Notes: generated by a model not told the origin, from the sequence alone. A stretch of DNA of 64,000 bases from Photobacterium toruni (GCF_024529955.1 NZ_AP024854.1:310001-374000), one strand, 5' to 3'; shown: positions 20,648 through 31,291, numbered from the stretch's first letter. Made by a program: numbers and translations.

Positions 20648-21448
20648 ATGCTCAATGATGATGTACTTGTTTCGATTAAAAACATGAGTTTCTCCCGCGG
20701 TGAACGGCTTATTTTTGATAATATTAGCCTTGATATTCCACGTGGAAAAGTCACTGCTATTATGGGGCCTTCAGGGATTGGTAAAACAACCTTATTACGT
20801 TTGATTGGCGGCCAGATTATGCCAGATAATGGTGAAATATGGTTTGATCAATGGAACATACCGACATTGCGCCGCAGTGAACTTTACCAAGCGCGTAAAC
20901 GAATGAGTATGTTATTTCAATCAGGGGCATTATTTACTGATATGACGGTGTTCGATAATGTTGCTTTTCCATTACGAGAACACACCCAGCTACCTGAAGA
21001 TTTACTGCGAACATTAGTACTACTAAAATTAGAAGCGGTAGGTTTGCGTGGGGCTGCACAATTGATGCCTAATGAGTTATCAGGTGGTATGGCGCGTCGA
21101 GCGGCCTTAGCACGTGCAATTGCTCTTGATCCTGATTTAATGATGTACGATGAACCTTTTGTTGGTCAAGATCCTATTACGATGGGAGTATTGGTCAAGT
21201 TAATCCGCGATCTTAATCAAGCCTTAAATATTACCTCTGTGATTGTATCTCACGATGTACCTGAAGTAATGAGTATTGCTGATCATGTTTATATTCTCTC
21301 TGGTGCTAAGATCATTGGTTGTGGAACTCCTGAACAATTACGTAACGATATTAACCCTCAGGTTCGACAGTTTTTAGACGGTGATGCTGATGGGCCGGTG
21401 CCTTTTCAATTTCCAGCCCAACCATTAAGTGATGATTTGTTTGGTTAA
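20648..21448 (+). CDS. mlaF: Phospholipid transport ATP-binding protein MlaF
   Basis: A 266-residue ABC ATPase with Walker A GPSGIGKTT (about residues 40-48), Q-loop in LFQSGAL, signature LSGGMARR (about 145-152), and Walker B DLMMYDEPFVG. It is the energy subunit of the MlaFEDB complex, which handles phospholipids between the inner membrane and the periplasmic carrier MlaC to keep outer-membrane lipid asymmetry. First gene of mlaFEDCB. It closely matches E. coli MlaF (269). Confidence 0.96.
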   Translation: MLNDDVLVSIKNMSFSRGERLIFDNISLDIPRGKVTAIMGPSGIGKTTLLRLIGGQIMPDNGEIWFDQWNIPTLRRSELYQARKRMSMLFQSGALFTDMTVFDNVAFPLREHTQLPEDLLRTLVLLKLEAVGLRGAAQLMPNELSGGMARRAALARAIALDPDLMMYDEPFVGQDPITMGVLVKLIRDLNQALNITSVIVSHDVPEVMSIADHVYILSGAKIIGCGTPEQLRNDINPQVRQFLDGDADGPVPFQFPAQPLSDDLFG

Positions 21449-21508
21449 TATATCGCTCTGATTGCTGCTATGGCGTCAGTGTATGACAATAGAGAATATG
21501 AGCAAAAA

Positions 21509-22291
21509 ATGATAATTGATGCTATTTCCCGATTGGGACGAGCGACCATCGAAAAATGTCAAGCATGTGGACGAGCAAGCTTGATGTTATATGGAGCGTT
21601 AGTGTGTAAGCCACAACCAGTAAAAATGTTGCCATTATTGATCAAACAACTGTATTCAGTTGGAGTGTTATCAATGGCGATTATTTTAGTGTCGGGGCTA
21701 TTTATTGGTATGGTATTAAGTCTGCAAGGTTACTTGGTTTTAGCCGGATATGGTGCTGAAACCAGCCTTGGACAAATGGTGGCATTATCTTTATTACGTG
21801 AGTTAGGACCTGTGGTAACGGCACTACTATTTGCTGGTCGGGCGGGGTCTGCATTAACGGCTGAAATCGGATTAATGAAAACCACGGAACAACTATCAAG
21901 TATGGAAATGATGGCGGTAGATCCATTGCGTCGTGTGATTGCACCACGTTTTTGGGCGGGTGTTATTTCAATGCCATTGTTAGCACTGATGTTCTCTTTA
22001 GTTGGACTTTGGGGGGCACAATTGGTCGGTGTTGATTGGAAAGGGATTGATTACGGTAGTTTTTGGTCAGTGATGCAATCATCGGTTGATTTTAGTACTG
22101 ATATTGGTAATAGCATTATCAAGTCAGTGGTATTTGCTATCGTCATTACGTGGATTGCAGTCTTCAATGGTTATGATGCCGTACCAACATCGGAAGGGAT
22201 CAGTCGTGCGACAACCCGTACCGTAGTTAATTCATCGCTGGCGGTACTTGGACTGGATTTTGTGTTAACAGCATTAATGTTTGGTAGCTAA
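21509..22291 (+). CDS. mlaE: Phospholipid transport permease MlaE
   Basis: A 260-residue permease with about five membrane helices and the conserved [10 protein letters not shown] and [12 protein letters not shown] segments of the MlaE/TGD1 family. The frame is open to an ATG at 21470 (273 residues), but the ATG at 21509 gives exactly the E. coli length and aligns with its N-terminus, so it is preferred. The permease dimer sits under the MlaD hexamer and is powered by MlaF. Second gene of the operon. Confidence 0.94.
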   Translation: MIIDAISRLGRATIEKCQACGRASLMLYGALVCKPQPVKMLPLLIKQLYSVGVLSMAIILVSGLFIGMVLSLQGYLVLAGYGAETSLGQMVALSLLRELGPVVTALLFAGRAGSALTAEIGLMKTTEQLSSMEMMAVDPLRRVIAPRFWAGVISMPLLALMFSLVGLWGAQLVGVDWKGIDYGSFWSVMQSSVDFSTDIGNSIIKSVVFAIVITWIAVFNGYDAVPTSEGISRATTRTVVNSSLAVLGLDFVLTALMFGS

Positions 22292-22344
22292 ACATTCACT
22301 TAGCCGCATGTATACGACGGCATAAATTACATGGATAAAAGATA

Positions 22345-22821
22345 ATGCAACAAAATAAACGATTAGAATTATGGGTTGGTGTGTTTATGCTAGCCGGTAT
22401 TGCGGCCTTATTAGTGTTGGCGTTTAAAGTGGCTAACATTCAAAGTTTTGGTAGTGCTGAAACCTATACTCTTAAAGCGCACTTTGACAATATTGGTGGC
22501 TTAAAAGTACGTTCACCAGTGAAAGTTGGTGGTGTTACCGTTGGTGAAGTAACATCGATTACCCTTGATGAACAGACGTATGTGCCAATTGTTACTCTAA
22601 ATGTGAATAAGAAATTTGGTTATTTTCCTGAAACCAGTTCAGCATCTATTTTGACCTCCGGCCTATTAGGTGAGCAATACTTAGGTATCAATCCTGGGTT
22701 TATTGATACTGATACTGAGATGCTGCATAACGGTGACTTAATTGAAGATACTAAATCTGCGTTAGTATTAGAAGATATGATTGGTCAAGTGCTATATAGC
22801 CTTGGCGGTGATAAGAAATAA
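22345..22821 (+). CDS. mlaD: Phospholipid transport substrate-binding protein MlaD
   Basis: A 158-residue protein with an N-terminal membrane anchor (about residues 8-29) and one MCE domain (about 40-120), including the conserved GGLKVRSPVKVGGVTVG segment. MlaD forms a periplasmic hexameric ring on MlaFEB with a hydrophobic pore for lipid. It is shorter than the E. coli protein (183) because of a shorter C-terminal tail. It lies between mlaE and mlaC. Confidence 0.95.
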   Translation: MQQNKRLELWVGVFMLAGIAALLVLAFKVANIQSFGSAETYTLKAHFDNIGGLKVRSPVKVGGVTVGEVTSITLDEQTYVPIVTLNVNKKFGYFPETSSASILTSGLLGEQYLGINPGFIDTDTEMLHNGDLIEDTKSALVLEDMIGQVLYSLGGDKK

Positions 22822-22829
22822 GAAGGAGA

Positions 22830-23471
22830 ATGACCATGAAATTTGTACGAGGCTTAATGCTGTGTTTGCTTGCTATTCCTATGCTGGCTCAAGCAGCAAC
22901 GATTGATCAAACTAACCCTTATAAAATGATGGATAAAGTATCAGCACATTTATTTGGTACGTTAAAAGCTGAACAAGCAAAAATTAAAGCTAACCCAGAA
23001 GAATTACGCGTGATAGTGAAACAAGAGCTATTACCCTATATTAATACCCGTTATGCCGCTTACAAAGTTTTAGGCTCTAATTTACGTAACACGACAGCGG
23101 CACAACGTGATGCGTTTACGGCTGCTTTCACTGATTATTTAGTGGCGTCGTATGCACAAGTATTGACCCAATATACGGGGCAAAAAATTGAATTAGAATC
23201 ACCTAAGCCTGTACCTGCAGATCGCAGTATTATTTCAGTTCGTGTTGATATTGTTGATCCACAACGTCCACCTATTCGTCTTGATTTTAAATTACGTTTG
23301 AATAAAAAAACCAAAGAATGGCAGGGATTTGACATGGTTGCTGAAGGAGTCAGTATGCTTTCAACGAAGCAAAGTGAATGGAGTGGTCAGCTACGTACGA
23401 AAGGTATTGATGCTGTAACACAAAGTTTACGTGATTTGGCCGCAAAGCCGATCCAAATTGAGAATAAATAA
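22830..23471 (+). CDS. mlaC: Periplasmic phospholipid carrier MlaC
   Basis: A 213-residue secreted protein. A signal peptide runs to about residue 22 with an AQA cleavage motif. The mature part is the Tol-tol-Ttg2 (MlaC) fold that binds a phospholipid and shuttles it between MlaA-porin in the outer membrane and MlaD. A strong AGGAG ribosome site precedes the ATG, and the gene is nine bases after mlaD. Length matches the family (about 211). Confidence 0.95.
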   Translation: MTMKFVRGLMLCLLAIPMLAQAATIDQTNPYKMMDKVSAHLFGTLKAEQAKIKANPEELRVIVKQELLPYINTRYAAYKVLGSNLRNTTAAQRDAFTAAFTDYLVASYAQVLTQYTGQKIELESPKPVPADRSIISVRVDIVDPQRPPIRLDFKLRLNKKTKEWQGFDMVAEGVSMLSTKQSEWSGQLRTKGIDAVTQSLRDLAAKPIQIENK

Positions 23472-23473
23472 CC

Positions 23474-23785
23474 ATGACTGCTGATAAGATTTGTTGGCAG
23501 GTAATTGCGGATGGACAATACCGCTTGTCAGGGTCGTTAGATCGTGACACAGTGCCCGCTTTTTGGCATCAGAGAAAGCAATGGATGCCACATAATCAGC
23601 AATTAACACTCGATCTTGCTGACTTGTCTCGAGTTGACTCAGCGGGCATGGTAATGTTGCTGCATTTGTGCCAACACCTTAAGCAAACAGGGAGTTGTGT
23701 AATATTACACAATGTACCTAAGCAGCTTAAGACGCTGTTTCGCTTAAGCCATATCGAACCAATGTTAGCAGCTTGCATGGAGTAA
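23474..23785 (+). CDS. mlaB: STAS-domain protein MlaB
   Basis: A 103-residue single STAS domain protein, containing the DLADLSRVDSAGMVML segment typical of the fold. MlaB binds MlaF and is needed for its stability and activity. It starts two bases after the mlaC stop. Sequence conservation in this gene is lower than in its neighbours, as is normal for MlaB, but size and position are decisive. Confidence 0.92.
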   Translation: MTADKICWQVIADGQYRLSGSLDRDTVPAFWHQRKQWMPHNQQLTLDLADLSRVDSAGMVMLLHLCQHLKQTGSCVILHNVPKQLKTLFRLSHIEPMLAACME

Positions 23786-23804
23786 GCTGTAGAGAGGATA
23801 GCTT

Positions 23805-24059
23805 GTGGAAATCTCTGAGATTAAACAAATTCTAGAAAGTGCTTTAGACGTTGATGAAATCATCGTTAAAGGTGAAGGTAGCCACTATCAAGTGATCGCA
23901 GTGGGTACATTATTTGATGGCATGAGCCGAGTTAAAAAACAACAAACAATTTATGGTCCGTTAATGGATCGTATTGCAGCAAACGACATTCACGCGTTAA
24001 GTATTAAAACATATACGCCTGAAGAGTGGGCACGTGATAAAAAATTAATGTCGTTATAG
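23805..24059 (+). CDS. ibaG: BolA-family protein IbaG
   Basis: An 84-residue BolA-like protein with the helix-turn-helix-like core and the conserved [13 protein letters not shown]-terminal segment. IbaG (YrbA) binds a [2Fe-2S] cluster with monothiol glutaredoxin, takes part in acid resistance and, in Vibrio, envelope integrity. The start is a GTG at 23805 behind an AGAGGA site. It lies between mlaB and murA, the standard order, and is likely part of the same operon. Confidence 0.94.
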   Translation: MEISEIKQILESALDVDEIIVKGEGSHYQVIAVGTLFDGMSRVKKQQTIYGPLMDRIAANDIHALSIKTYTPEEWARDKKLMSL

Positions 24060-24067
24060 AGAGCTAA

Positions 24068-25330
<1,263 letters not shown>

Positions 25331-25361
25331 GCTATCGCTACAATTGTTTAGATAGCTAAAT

Positions 25362-25412
25362 AAAAAGCCTCGTAATTCCTTGTTAGTTAAAGGATATATG
25401 AGGCTTTTTTTT
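25362..25412 (+). terminator. Rho-independent terminator after murA
   Basis: A ten-pair outer stem (25362-25371 with 25400-25409) carries an inner TCCT/AGGA pairing and ends in a run of eight T residues. It ends the mla-ibaG-murA unit; on the minus strand the A run also allows it to stop degS. Confidence 0.9.
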
Positions 25413-25449
25413 ATTGCTGTTTATTGTGGGCTAATATTGTAATAGCTAC

Positions 25450-26523
25450 TTATTTCGGTGGATTAGTAACGGGTGGTCTATTAGCGACCGTCACTGGAAT
25501 CATCATGGTTTTACCATTACGTAAAATTTTGACCTGAATGTGAGTGCCAGGACGAATATCCGTTACGATATCACGTACACTTTGCACATTTGTGACTTCT
25601 TTACCGGCTATTTCAGTCACAATATCATTTTTCTTAAATCCCGCTTTTGATGCTGGGCCACTCGGATCCATGCCATCAACAATGATGCCATTAACTTTAG
25701 CAACATCATAAAGTCGTGCCATTAATGGATTTATTTCACGACCTTGAATCCCAATCCAACCTCGAATCACGCGTCCATCAGCAATCAATTTTTGCATGAT
25801 CTTAATCGTTAGCTGATAAGGGATAGCAAATGAAATGCCATAGGTTTCAATATCAGTGGCTTGTTGAAAAGAGGCCGTATTAATTCCCACCAATTGACCA
25901 TCCGTATTGACTAAAGCTCCGCCTGAATTGCCCTTATTTATAGCTGCGTCTGTTTGTAAAAAATCTTGGGGTCCATAAAAGCTCATGCCAGAACGTCCCG
26001 TTGCTGAGATGATACCAAAAGTAGTGGTTTGTCCGAGGTTATATGGATTACCGATGGCAAGAACGACATCACCAACAGCCGCTTTATAATGTAAATTAAC
26101 CGGAATGACGGGAAGATTATCGGCATTAATTTTTAATACCGCCAGATCTGTTAATTGATCTAAACCGATCAATTGTGCATTGAGAACGCGACCATCTTGT
26201 AGCGCGACAATGATCTGATCAGCATGGGCAACAACATGATAGTTAGTCACAATATAGCCCTTATCACTCATAATCACGCCAGATCCTAGCCCTTGAGTTC
26301 GCAACTCACGTTCTTCGTTATTATTATTATCATAACGGCGGTTATAAATATTAACTACAGCAGGGGAAGCTCGACGAACAGCATAATTAAATGAAAGCGG
26401 GGTTGAGTTGTTATCTGATAATAAAGACTCTGGTGTCGTCGAACGTAAATCAGGGACGGCAATCAATACAATAATGGCTGTGATAAGGCCGAGAACAATA
26501 GAACGACCAAAAAATGCCAGCAT
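25450..26523 (-). CDS. degS: Envelope stress protease DegS
   Basis: A 357-residue trypsin-like protease with one N-terminal membrane anchor (about residues 8-24), a protease domain and one PDZ domain (about 255-345). The triad is H96, D126 and S200 (in GNSGGA). DegS senses misfolded outer-membrane protein C-termini through its PDZ domain and makes the first cut in RseA, releasing sigma-E. One PDZ domain and a membrane anchor separate it from DegQ upstream. A terminator lies between the two genes. Confidence 0.96.
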   Translation of the reverse strand: MLAFFGRSIVLGLITAIIVLIAVPDLRSTTPESLLSDNNSTPLSFNYAVRRASPAVVNIYNRRYDNNNNEERELRTQGLGSGVIMSDKGYIVTNYHVVAHADQIIVALQDGRVLNAQLIGLDQLTDLAVLKINADNLPVIPVNLHYKAAVGDVVLAIGNPYNLGQTTTFGIISATGRSGMSFYGPQDFLQTDAAINKGNSGGALVNTDGQLVGINTASFQQATDIETYGISFAIPYQLTIKIMQKLIADGRVIRGWIGIQGREINPLMARLYDVAKVNGIIVDGMDPSGPASKAGFKKNDIVTEIAGKEVTNVQSVRDIVTDIRPGTHIQVKILRNGKTMMIPVTVANRPPVTNPPK

Positions 26524-26546
26524 TAACGGTCCTTATAAAATGAATA

Positions 26547-26573
26547 AGAAAAAGGTGCTAACAGAATAGCACC
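26547..26573 (-). terminator. Terminator between degQ and degS
   Basis: Read on the minus strand, a seven-pair GGTGCTA/TAGCACC stem with a six-base loop (26554-26573) is followed by TTTTTCTTATTC. It would end degQ transcription and separate it from degS. Confidence 0.8.
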
Positions 26574-26659
26574 CCTCTGAAGTGAGACCAACTATTGTAC
26601 TGATTGCCATTGCTACATTGAGTTGACAATCATATCTAAGTGATCACAATTAAATAAAA

Positions 26660-28030
26660 TTAACGAATAATCAGATATAACACATTATTATCTCGTTGAA
26701 TTTCTAATGCGATGACTTTAGGTGGGTGGTCTAGTGCCTTACGTAGTTGATTAAGGTTATTGATCACGGTTCGATTGAGACCAATAATAATATCCCCTTT
26801 TCGTAATCCTGTTTGTGCTGCAACCGATCCTTTAACTAGCTGTGAGATCTCAACGCCATGCGCTTTTCCATTTACGGTTACATTCGTAAATTGCGCTCCA
26901 GTTAGGCTTGAATGAAGATCATCTGCGTTAATGCTATTCGCTTTGCTCGCACTAAGAGTGACAGTGAATTGCTGTAATTTACCATTACGCATGGCTTGTA
27001 AGGTTAAGGTTTTTCCTGCTCCTAATGTTGCCACTTTAGCGCGTAATTCACTGAATGAACGTATCGGATTACCATCTACAGAAGTAATTATATCGCCAGC
27101 CTTTAACCCCGCTTTTTGTGCCGCTGAGTTTGGCATAACTTGGTTTACAAATGCACCTTGGTTGGTGTCATAACCAAATGTTTGCGCTAATTCGGCGGTG
27201 AGTTCACGCCCTTGCACACCTAGCGTACCTCGTTGAACGTGGCCAAATTTAATGATTTGTGCCGTCAGGTTATTAACCATATTAGATGGAATGGCAAAGC
27301 CAATGCCGACATTACCTCTATCTGGTGCCAGTATTGCAGTATTAATACCAATGAGTTCACCATTGAGATTAATCAGAGCACCACCAGAGTTACCACTATT
27401 AATTGCGGCATCGGTTTGAATGAAATTTTCAATATTTTCCAGATTTAAACCACTACGACCTAAGGCTGATACAATTCCAGAGGTAACGGTTTGTCCAAGC
27501 CCAAAAGGATTACCAATCGCAACGGCAAAATCACCGACACGTAATTTATCTGAGTTGGCTAATTTCATCGCTGTTAATTTTTGCGGGGTATTGATTTGCA
27601 GTAACGCAATATCTGACGATTTATCACTACCAATCAGTTTAGCTGTGACTTCGTGGCCATCATAAAGTTGAACCATGATTTTATCAGCGTTATTGATCAC
27701 ATGCTGATTCGTTACAATATAGCCTTTATCAGCATCAATAATGACACCTGAGCCTAAACCTCGAAAAGGACGCTCTTGAACCTGTTCGGTTGGAAAATCA
27801 GGCCCAAAGAAAAAACGATAGGAGTCAGGTAGTTGTTGTTTTGAAAGCTGCTTGCCTTCAATCGCGATACTGACAACAGCCGGTGTGACTTGCTCAAGCA
27901 TAGGTGCAAGGCTAGGCATTGATTGATTATTGACGGTAATAGGTAATGCAGCATTAGCGGCAAGGGGAGTCATCAGCGTACTAACTGTTAACGCTAATGC
28001 ACTAATAACGAAAAGGTTTTTTTTACGCAT
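26660..28030 (-). CDS. degQ: Periplasmic serine endoprotease DegQ
   Basis: A 456-residue HtrA protease: signal peptide to about residue 27 (AANA), protease domain, and two PDZ domains (about 255-345 and 365-450). The triad is H110, D140 and S215 (in GNSGGA). The LA loop between residues about 60 and 90 is short, which points to DegQ rather than DegP. It degrades and chaperones misfolded periplasmic proteins. It lies directly upstream of degS, as in E. coli. Confidence 0.94.
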   Translation of the reverse strand: MRKKNLFVISALALTVSTLMTPLAANAALPITVNNQSMPSLAPMLEQVTPAVVSIAIEGKQLSKQQLPDSYRFFFGPDFPTEQVQERPFRGLGSGVIIDADKGYIVTNQHVINNADKIMVQLYDGHEVTAKLIGSDKSSDIALLQINTPQKLTAMKLANSDKLRVGDFAVAIGNPFGLGQTVTSGIVSALGRSGLNLENIENFIQTDAAINSGNSGGALINLNGELIGINTAILAPDRGNVGIGFAIPSNMVNNLTAQIIKFGHVQRGTLGVQGRELTAELAQTFGYDTNQGAFVNQVMPNSAAQKAGLKAGDIITSVDGNPIRSFSELRAKVATLGAGKTLTLQAMRNGKLQQFTVTLSASKANSINADDLHSSLTGAQFTNVTVNGKAHGVEISQLVKGSVAAQTGLRKGDIIIGLNRTVINNLNQLRKALDHPPKVIALEIQRDNNVLYLIIR

Positions 28031-28134
28031 AATTTAACTCCGAGTTAACAAGTTAAAGTATGACTTGCTAACTGGAATTAAGTTCCCGTGATTATACTTT
28101 TCTTGTTAAGTCGGCGCGGTATTACGGGATTATA

Positions 28135-28602
28135 TTAACTTGCTTTTGCTTGTGGTTCTGCCGCTGGAATTTCATTGTCTTGAATGGCAGTGGGTTTATC
28201 ACTAAATAGCCCTGTTGCACCATTGGCGTAATCTCGTGGTTGATGATCCATTACTTCATCTTCAATGGGTTCATTATTTTCTACTGCTTCTAACGTTGCA
28301 ATTCGTTGTGCAAATGGGTTGTCTTGAGTGGGCAAATTGGGCATAAGTTCCGCTGATGTTTTTGCCATATGCTCATAAAGTTTACTGTAATCTTTAGAGA
28401 CGTTATCTAATAATTCAGCACTACGGGCAAAATGATCAACCAGTTCTTGTCGATATTGCTCTAATTCATACTTTGATTTATCAAGATCTTTTTTAAGTGA
28501 TATTTGTTGGTTTTGGTTTTTATTGGTCAAGCGACTGATGATGTAACCAACAAAGATCCCTGCAATAAAAATAGCAGCTGCAATAATCCAACTCATGGTC
28601 AT
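28135..28602 (-). CDS. zapG: Cell-division/envelope protein ZapG (YhcB, DUF1043)
   Basis: A 155-residue protein with one N-terminal membrane helix (about residues 3-24, containing GIFVGYIISR) followed by a coiled-coil region (about 30-80) and a disordered acidic tail. The YhcB family is linked to septal and elongation machinery and to envelope biogenesis. Divergent from zapE with about 180 bases between them, the same arrangement as in E. coli. The precise biochemical role is unsettled. Confidence 0.9.
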   Translation of the reverse strand: MTMSWIIAAAIFIAGIFVGYIISRLTNKNQNQQISLKKDLDKSKYELEQYRQELVDHFARSAELLDNVSKDYSKLYEHMAKTSAELMPNLPTQDNPFAQRIATLEAVENNEPIEDEVMDHQPRDYANGATGLFSDKPTAIQDNEIPAAEPQAKAS

Positions 28603-28782
28603 GATAACTCCTTGTTATTTTTGGTGTTAATTCGTGTTTTTTAAGTCAAAATACTGTTTATTTATCTGTAATAACGTTATTACTATACCTTGAGCCGGAT
28701 GTGCATGATACTTATTCAATCATATATTGTGACAAGTGATGCTCTGATTTTATGGCAATAAGATGAAAAGGAATAACATCAA

Positions 28783-29922
28783 ATGAAGATGCTGACACCA
28801 CTTAATAAATATAATGCAGACCTGCAATGTATTGATTTTTTTGCAGACTCAGCGCAAGCCGCCGCGGTGGCTCATTTAGATGATTTATACCATCGGTTAA
28901 TTACCCCCATTAAGCCATTACCTGCGACGACAGAATGGCAACGATTATGGTCAGTAATTAAAACATTATTACCTATCTCAGATAGCAAAGCAGATATCGT
29001 GCCAGTAAAAGGGCTGTATTTCTGGGGAGGGGTTGGACGCGGTAAAACCTATTTAGTCGATACCTTTTATGAGTGTTTGCCTACTCAACGGAAATTAAGG
29101 ATCCATTTTCATCGTTTTATGTATCAAATTCATCAACAGTTACAACAGCTTGATGGGGTTGAGGATCCGCTAGAGCATGTGGCAGATAATTTTAAACAAC
29201 AAACCGATATTATTTGTTTTGATGAATTTTATGTTAGTGATATTACCGATGCGATGATTTTGGCAACCTTGCTTGATGGTTTGTTTAAGCGAGGAATTAC
29301 TTTAGTCGCAACGTCTAACATTGCTCCCCATGATTTATATCGAAATGGTTTGCAACGTGCACGATTCTTACCCGCGATTGCGCTTATTGAACAGCATTGC
29401 CACATCGTTAATATTGATTCAGGTATTGATTACCGTTTACGAACATTGGCACAAGCTGAAATTTATTATTCGCCATTAGGGCCACAAGCCAATGACAATT
29501 TAGCGCATTACTTTGAACAGTTGAGTGTAGAACCGCGCTATAACACAAAAGATATTATGATTAATCAGCGACCAATTCTCGCTCAACGTGAAGCCAATGG
29601 TATTGTTCAATTTAGCTTTCAGCAATTATGTCAAACCGCACGTAGTCAAAATGATTATATTGAGATAGCACAATTATATCATACCGTGTTGGTGGCTGAT
29701 GTGATGGTAATGAAAGAACACCACCAAGATGCTGCTCGACGCTTTATTGCTATGGTCGATGAATTTTATGAACGCCATGTCGTCTTGATCATGTCAGCTG
29801 AAGCCCCATTAACTGAACTATATATTGAAGGTCGATTATTGTTTGAGTTTAGGCGTTGTTGCTCACGTTTAATTGAAATGCAAAGTGAGCAATATCTAGC
29901 AAAAACACATTTGGTTGATTGA
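28783..29922 (+). CDS. zapE: Cell-division ATPase ZapE
   Basis: A 379-residue AFG1-family ATPase. Walker A is GGVGRGKT at residues 82-89; Walker B is ICFDEFYV (about residues 145-152), followed by the conserved SDITDAMIL. ZapE associates with the Z ring and is important under low oxygen or heat in E. coli. The C-terminal YERHV...MQSEQYL region is strongly conserved. It lies upstream of rplM, again the standard order. Confidence 0.95.
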   Translation: MKMLTPLNKYNADLQCIDFFADSAQAAAVAHLDDLYHRLITPIKPLPATTEWQRLWSVIKTLLPISDSKADIVPVKGLYFWGGVGRGKTYLVDTFYECLPTQRKLRIHFHRFMYQIHQQLQQLDGVEDPLEHVADNFKQQTDIICFDEFYVSDITDAMILATLLDGLFKRGITLVATSNIAPHDLYRNGLQRARFLPAIALIEQHCHIVNIDSGIDYRLRTLAQAEIYYSPLGPQANDNLAHYFEQLSVEPRYNTKDIMINQRPILAQREANGIVQFSFQQLCQTARSQNDYIEIAQLYHTVLVADVMVMKEHHQDAARRFIAMVDEFYERHVVLIMSAEAPLTELYIEGRLLFEFRRCCSRLIEMQSEQYLAKTHLVD

Positions 29923-30222
29923 TGGTAAATGATAGACAACAGCAATTATTTGTAAATTTCGTGTGATTAGCACACATTAAGTTGTGATTTATTGGCCTAA
30001 TTAGCAATTAATGAGCGTCGATATGAAAAAAAACCATTTTTTTTGGGAAAAAAGGTGATTTTTTCCGCACCCTTCTCTATAATCTTGCGACCCACCGTAC
30101 CTGTATGGCGAAAGCCAGGAGTGCCACCCACTCGAAGGGGTGATGACTGGGCTCTTAACAGAGGAATCATCATTTGATGGTTCTAGTAAGTGAAACTATT
30201 TAAATAATGGGTATTAATTAGC
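29923..30222 (+). promoter_or_regulatory. Promoter and 5' leader of rplM-rpsI
   Basis: This 300-base gap holds a strong promoter and a leader. A/T tracts at 30026-30064 (A8, T8, A6, T6) precede a TATAAT box at 30078-30083 and form a likely UP element. A GC-rich discriminator (GCGACCC, 30087-30093) after the -10 fits stringent control. The transcribed leader (from about 30090) forms a GAAA-tetraloop hairpin (TGGC/GCCA, 30106-30117) and a second stem (CACCC/GGGTG near 30126-30142). In E. coli L13 represses its own operon through the mRNA leader, so this is a candidate L13 target. Confidence 0.7.
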
Positions 30223-30651
30223 ATGAAAACTTTCGTTGCTAAACCAGAAACTGTAAAACGTGACTGGTATGTTGTTGACGCTGAAGGTAAAACTCTAGGT
30301 CGTCTTTCAACTGAAATCGCTTCTCGTCTACGTGGCAAGCATAAGCCGGAGTACACTCCACACGTTGACACTGGTGACTACATTGTAGTTATCAATGCTG
30401 AGAAAGTAGCAGTAACTGGTAAGAAGCGTACAGATAAAATGTACCATCACCACACTGGCTTCATCGGCGGCCTTAAGTCAATCAGCTTTGATAAGCTAAT
30501 TGCTAAGAAACCAGAAATGGTTATTGAAACTGCTGTTAAAGGCATGCTTCCAAAAGGTCCTCTAGGCCGTGCTATGTTCCGTAAGCTTAAAGTTTACGCG
30601 GGTACTGAGCACAACCATGCTGCACAACAGCCTAAAGTACTAGACATCTAA
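30223..30651 (+). CDS. rplM: 50S ribosomal protein L13
   Basis: A 142-residue protein, the same length as E. coli L13. It carries the family segments [14 protein letters not shown] at the start and [20 protein letters not shown] near residue 115. L13 is an early assembly protein of the large subunit. Codon choice is more biased than in neighbouring genes, as expected for a highly expressed gene. It is followed after 15 bases by rpsI in a conserved two-gene operon. Confidence 0.99.
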   Translation: MKTFVAKPETVKRDWYVVDAEGKTLGRLSTEIASRLRGKHKPEYTPHVDTGDYIVVINAEKVAVTGKKRTDKMYHHHTGFIGGLKSISFDKLIAKKPEMVIETAVKGMLPKGPLGRAMFRKLKVYAGTEHNHAAQQPKVLDI

Positions 30652-30666
30652 TTGGGAATTATGACA

Positions 30667-31059
30667 ATGGCAGAGAATCAATACTACGGCACTGGTCGCC
30701 GTAAAAGCTCAGCAGCTCGCGTTTTCATCAAACCGGGTACTGGCAACATCGTAATCAACAAGCGTAGCATCGAAGAGTACTTCAGCCGCCCAACAGCGCG
30801 CATGGTAGTTCTTCAGCCTCTAGAGCTTGTAGGTATGACTGAGAATTTTGACCTATACATCACTGTTAAAGGTGGTGGTATCACTGGTCAATCTGGTGCT
30901 ATCCGTCACGGTATCACTCGTGCTCTTATGGAATACGATGAAACTCTACGTCCTGCACTACGTTCAGCTGGCTACGTTACTCGCGACGCTCGTTGCGTTG
31001 AGCGTAAGAAAGTTGGTCTACGTAAAGCACGTCGTCGTCCACAGTTCTCTAAGCGTTAA
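30667..31059 (+). CDS. rpsI: 30S ribosomal protein S9
   Basis: A 130-residue protein ending in the basic tail [12 protein letters not shown], whose last residues contact tRNA in the P site. The frame is open upstream to 30652, but the ATG at 30667 begins the family sequence [15 protein letters not shown] and gives the exact E. coli length, so it was chosen. It is translated with rplM and ends at a terminator at 31109-31132. Confidence 0.99.
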   Translation: MAENQYYGTGRRKSSAARVFIKPGTGNIVINKRSIEEYFSRPTARMVVLQPLELVGMTENFDLYITVKGGGITGQSGAIRHGITRALMEYDETLRPALRSAGYVTRDARCVERKKVGLRKARRRPQFSKR

Positions 31060-31105
31060 TATTACGCTACCAGGTTTTATATCTGGTTTACTGTGTACAG
31101 AAAAG

Positions 31106-31132
31106 CTCAGCCCTCGGGTTGGGCTTTTTTTT
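31106..31132 (+). terminator. Rho-independent terminator after rpsI
   Basis: An AGCCC/GGGCT stem (31109-31113 with 31121-31125) and a run of eight T residues. Confidence 0.85.
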
Positions 31133-31186
31133 ATGTCGCAGTTTTTTATGGTGTAGTTTGCTTACCGTTGGTAAATTACTTATTTT

Positions 31187-31291
31187 CGCACCTCGCACCT
31201 CGCACCTCGCACCTCGCACCTCGCACCTCGCATCTCGCACCTCGCACCTCGCACCTCGCACCTCGCATCTCGCACCTCGCACCTCGCACCT
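31187..31291. repeat. Tandem heptanucleotide array, 15 copies of CGCACCT
   Basis: Fifteen back-to-back seven-base units fill 105 bases with no interruption. Thirteen are CGCACCT; units 7 (31229-31235) and 12 (31264-31270) are CGCATCT. The two variants are five units apart, which suggests that a 35-base block was duplicated. Because 7 is not a multiple of 3, all frames stay open and produce a meaningless periodic peptide. The array lies between the rpsI terminator and petA and resembles strand-slippage satellites known from marine gammaproteobacteria. Confidence 0.97.

Noticed and set aside
30652-30666. TTG-initiated extension of rpsI
   Set aside because: The ATG at 30667 gives the universal S9 N-terminus and length.
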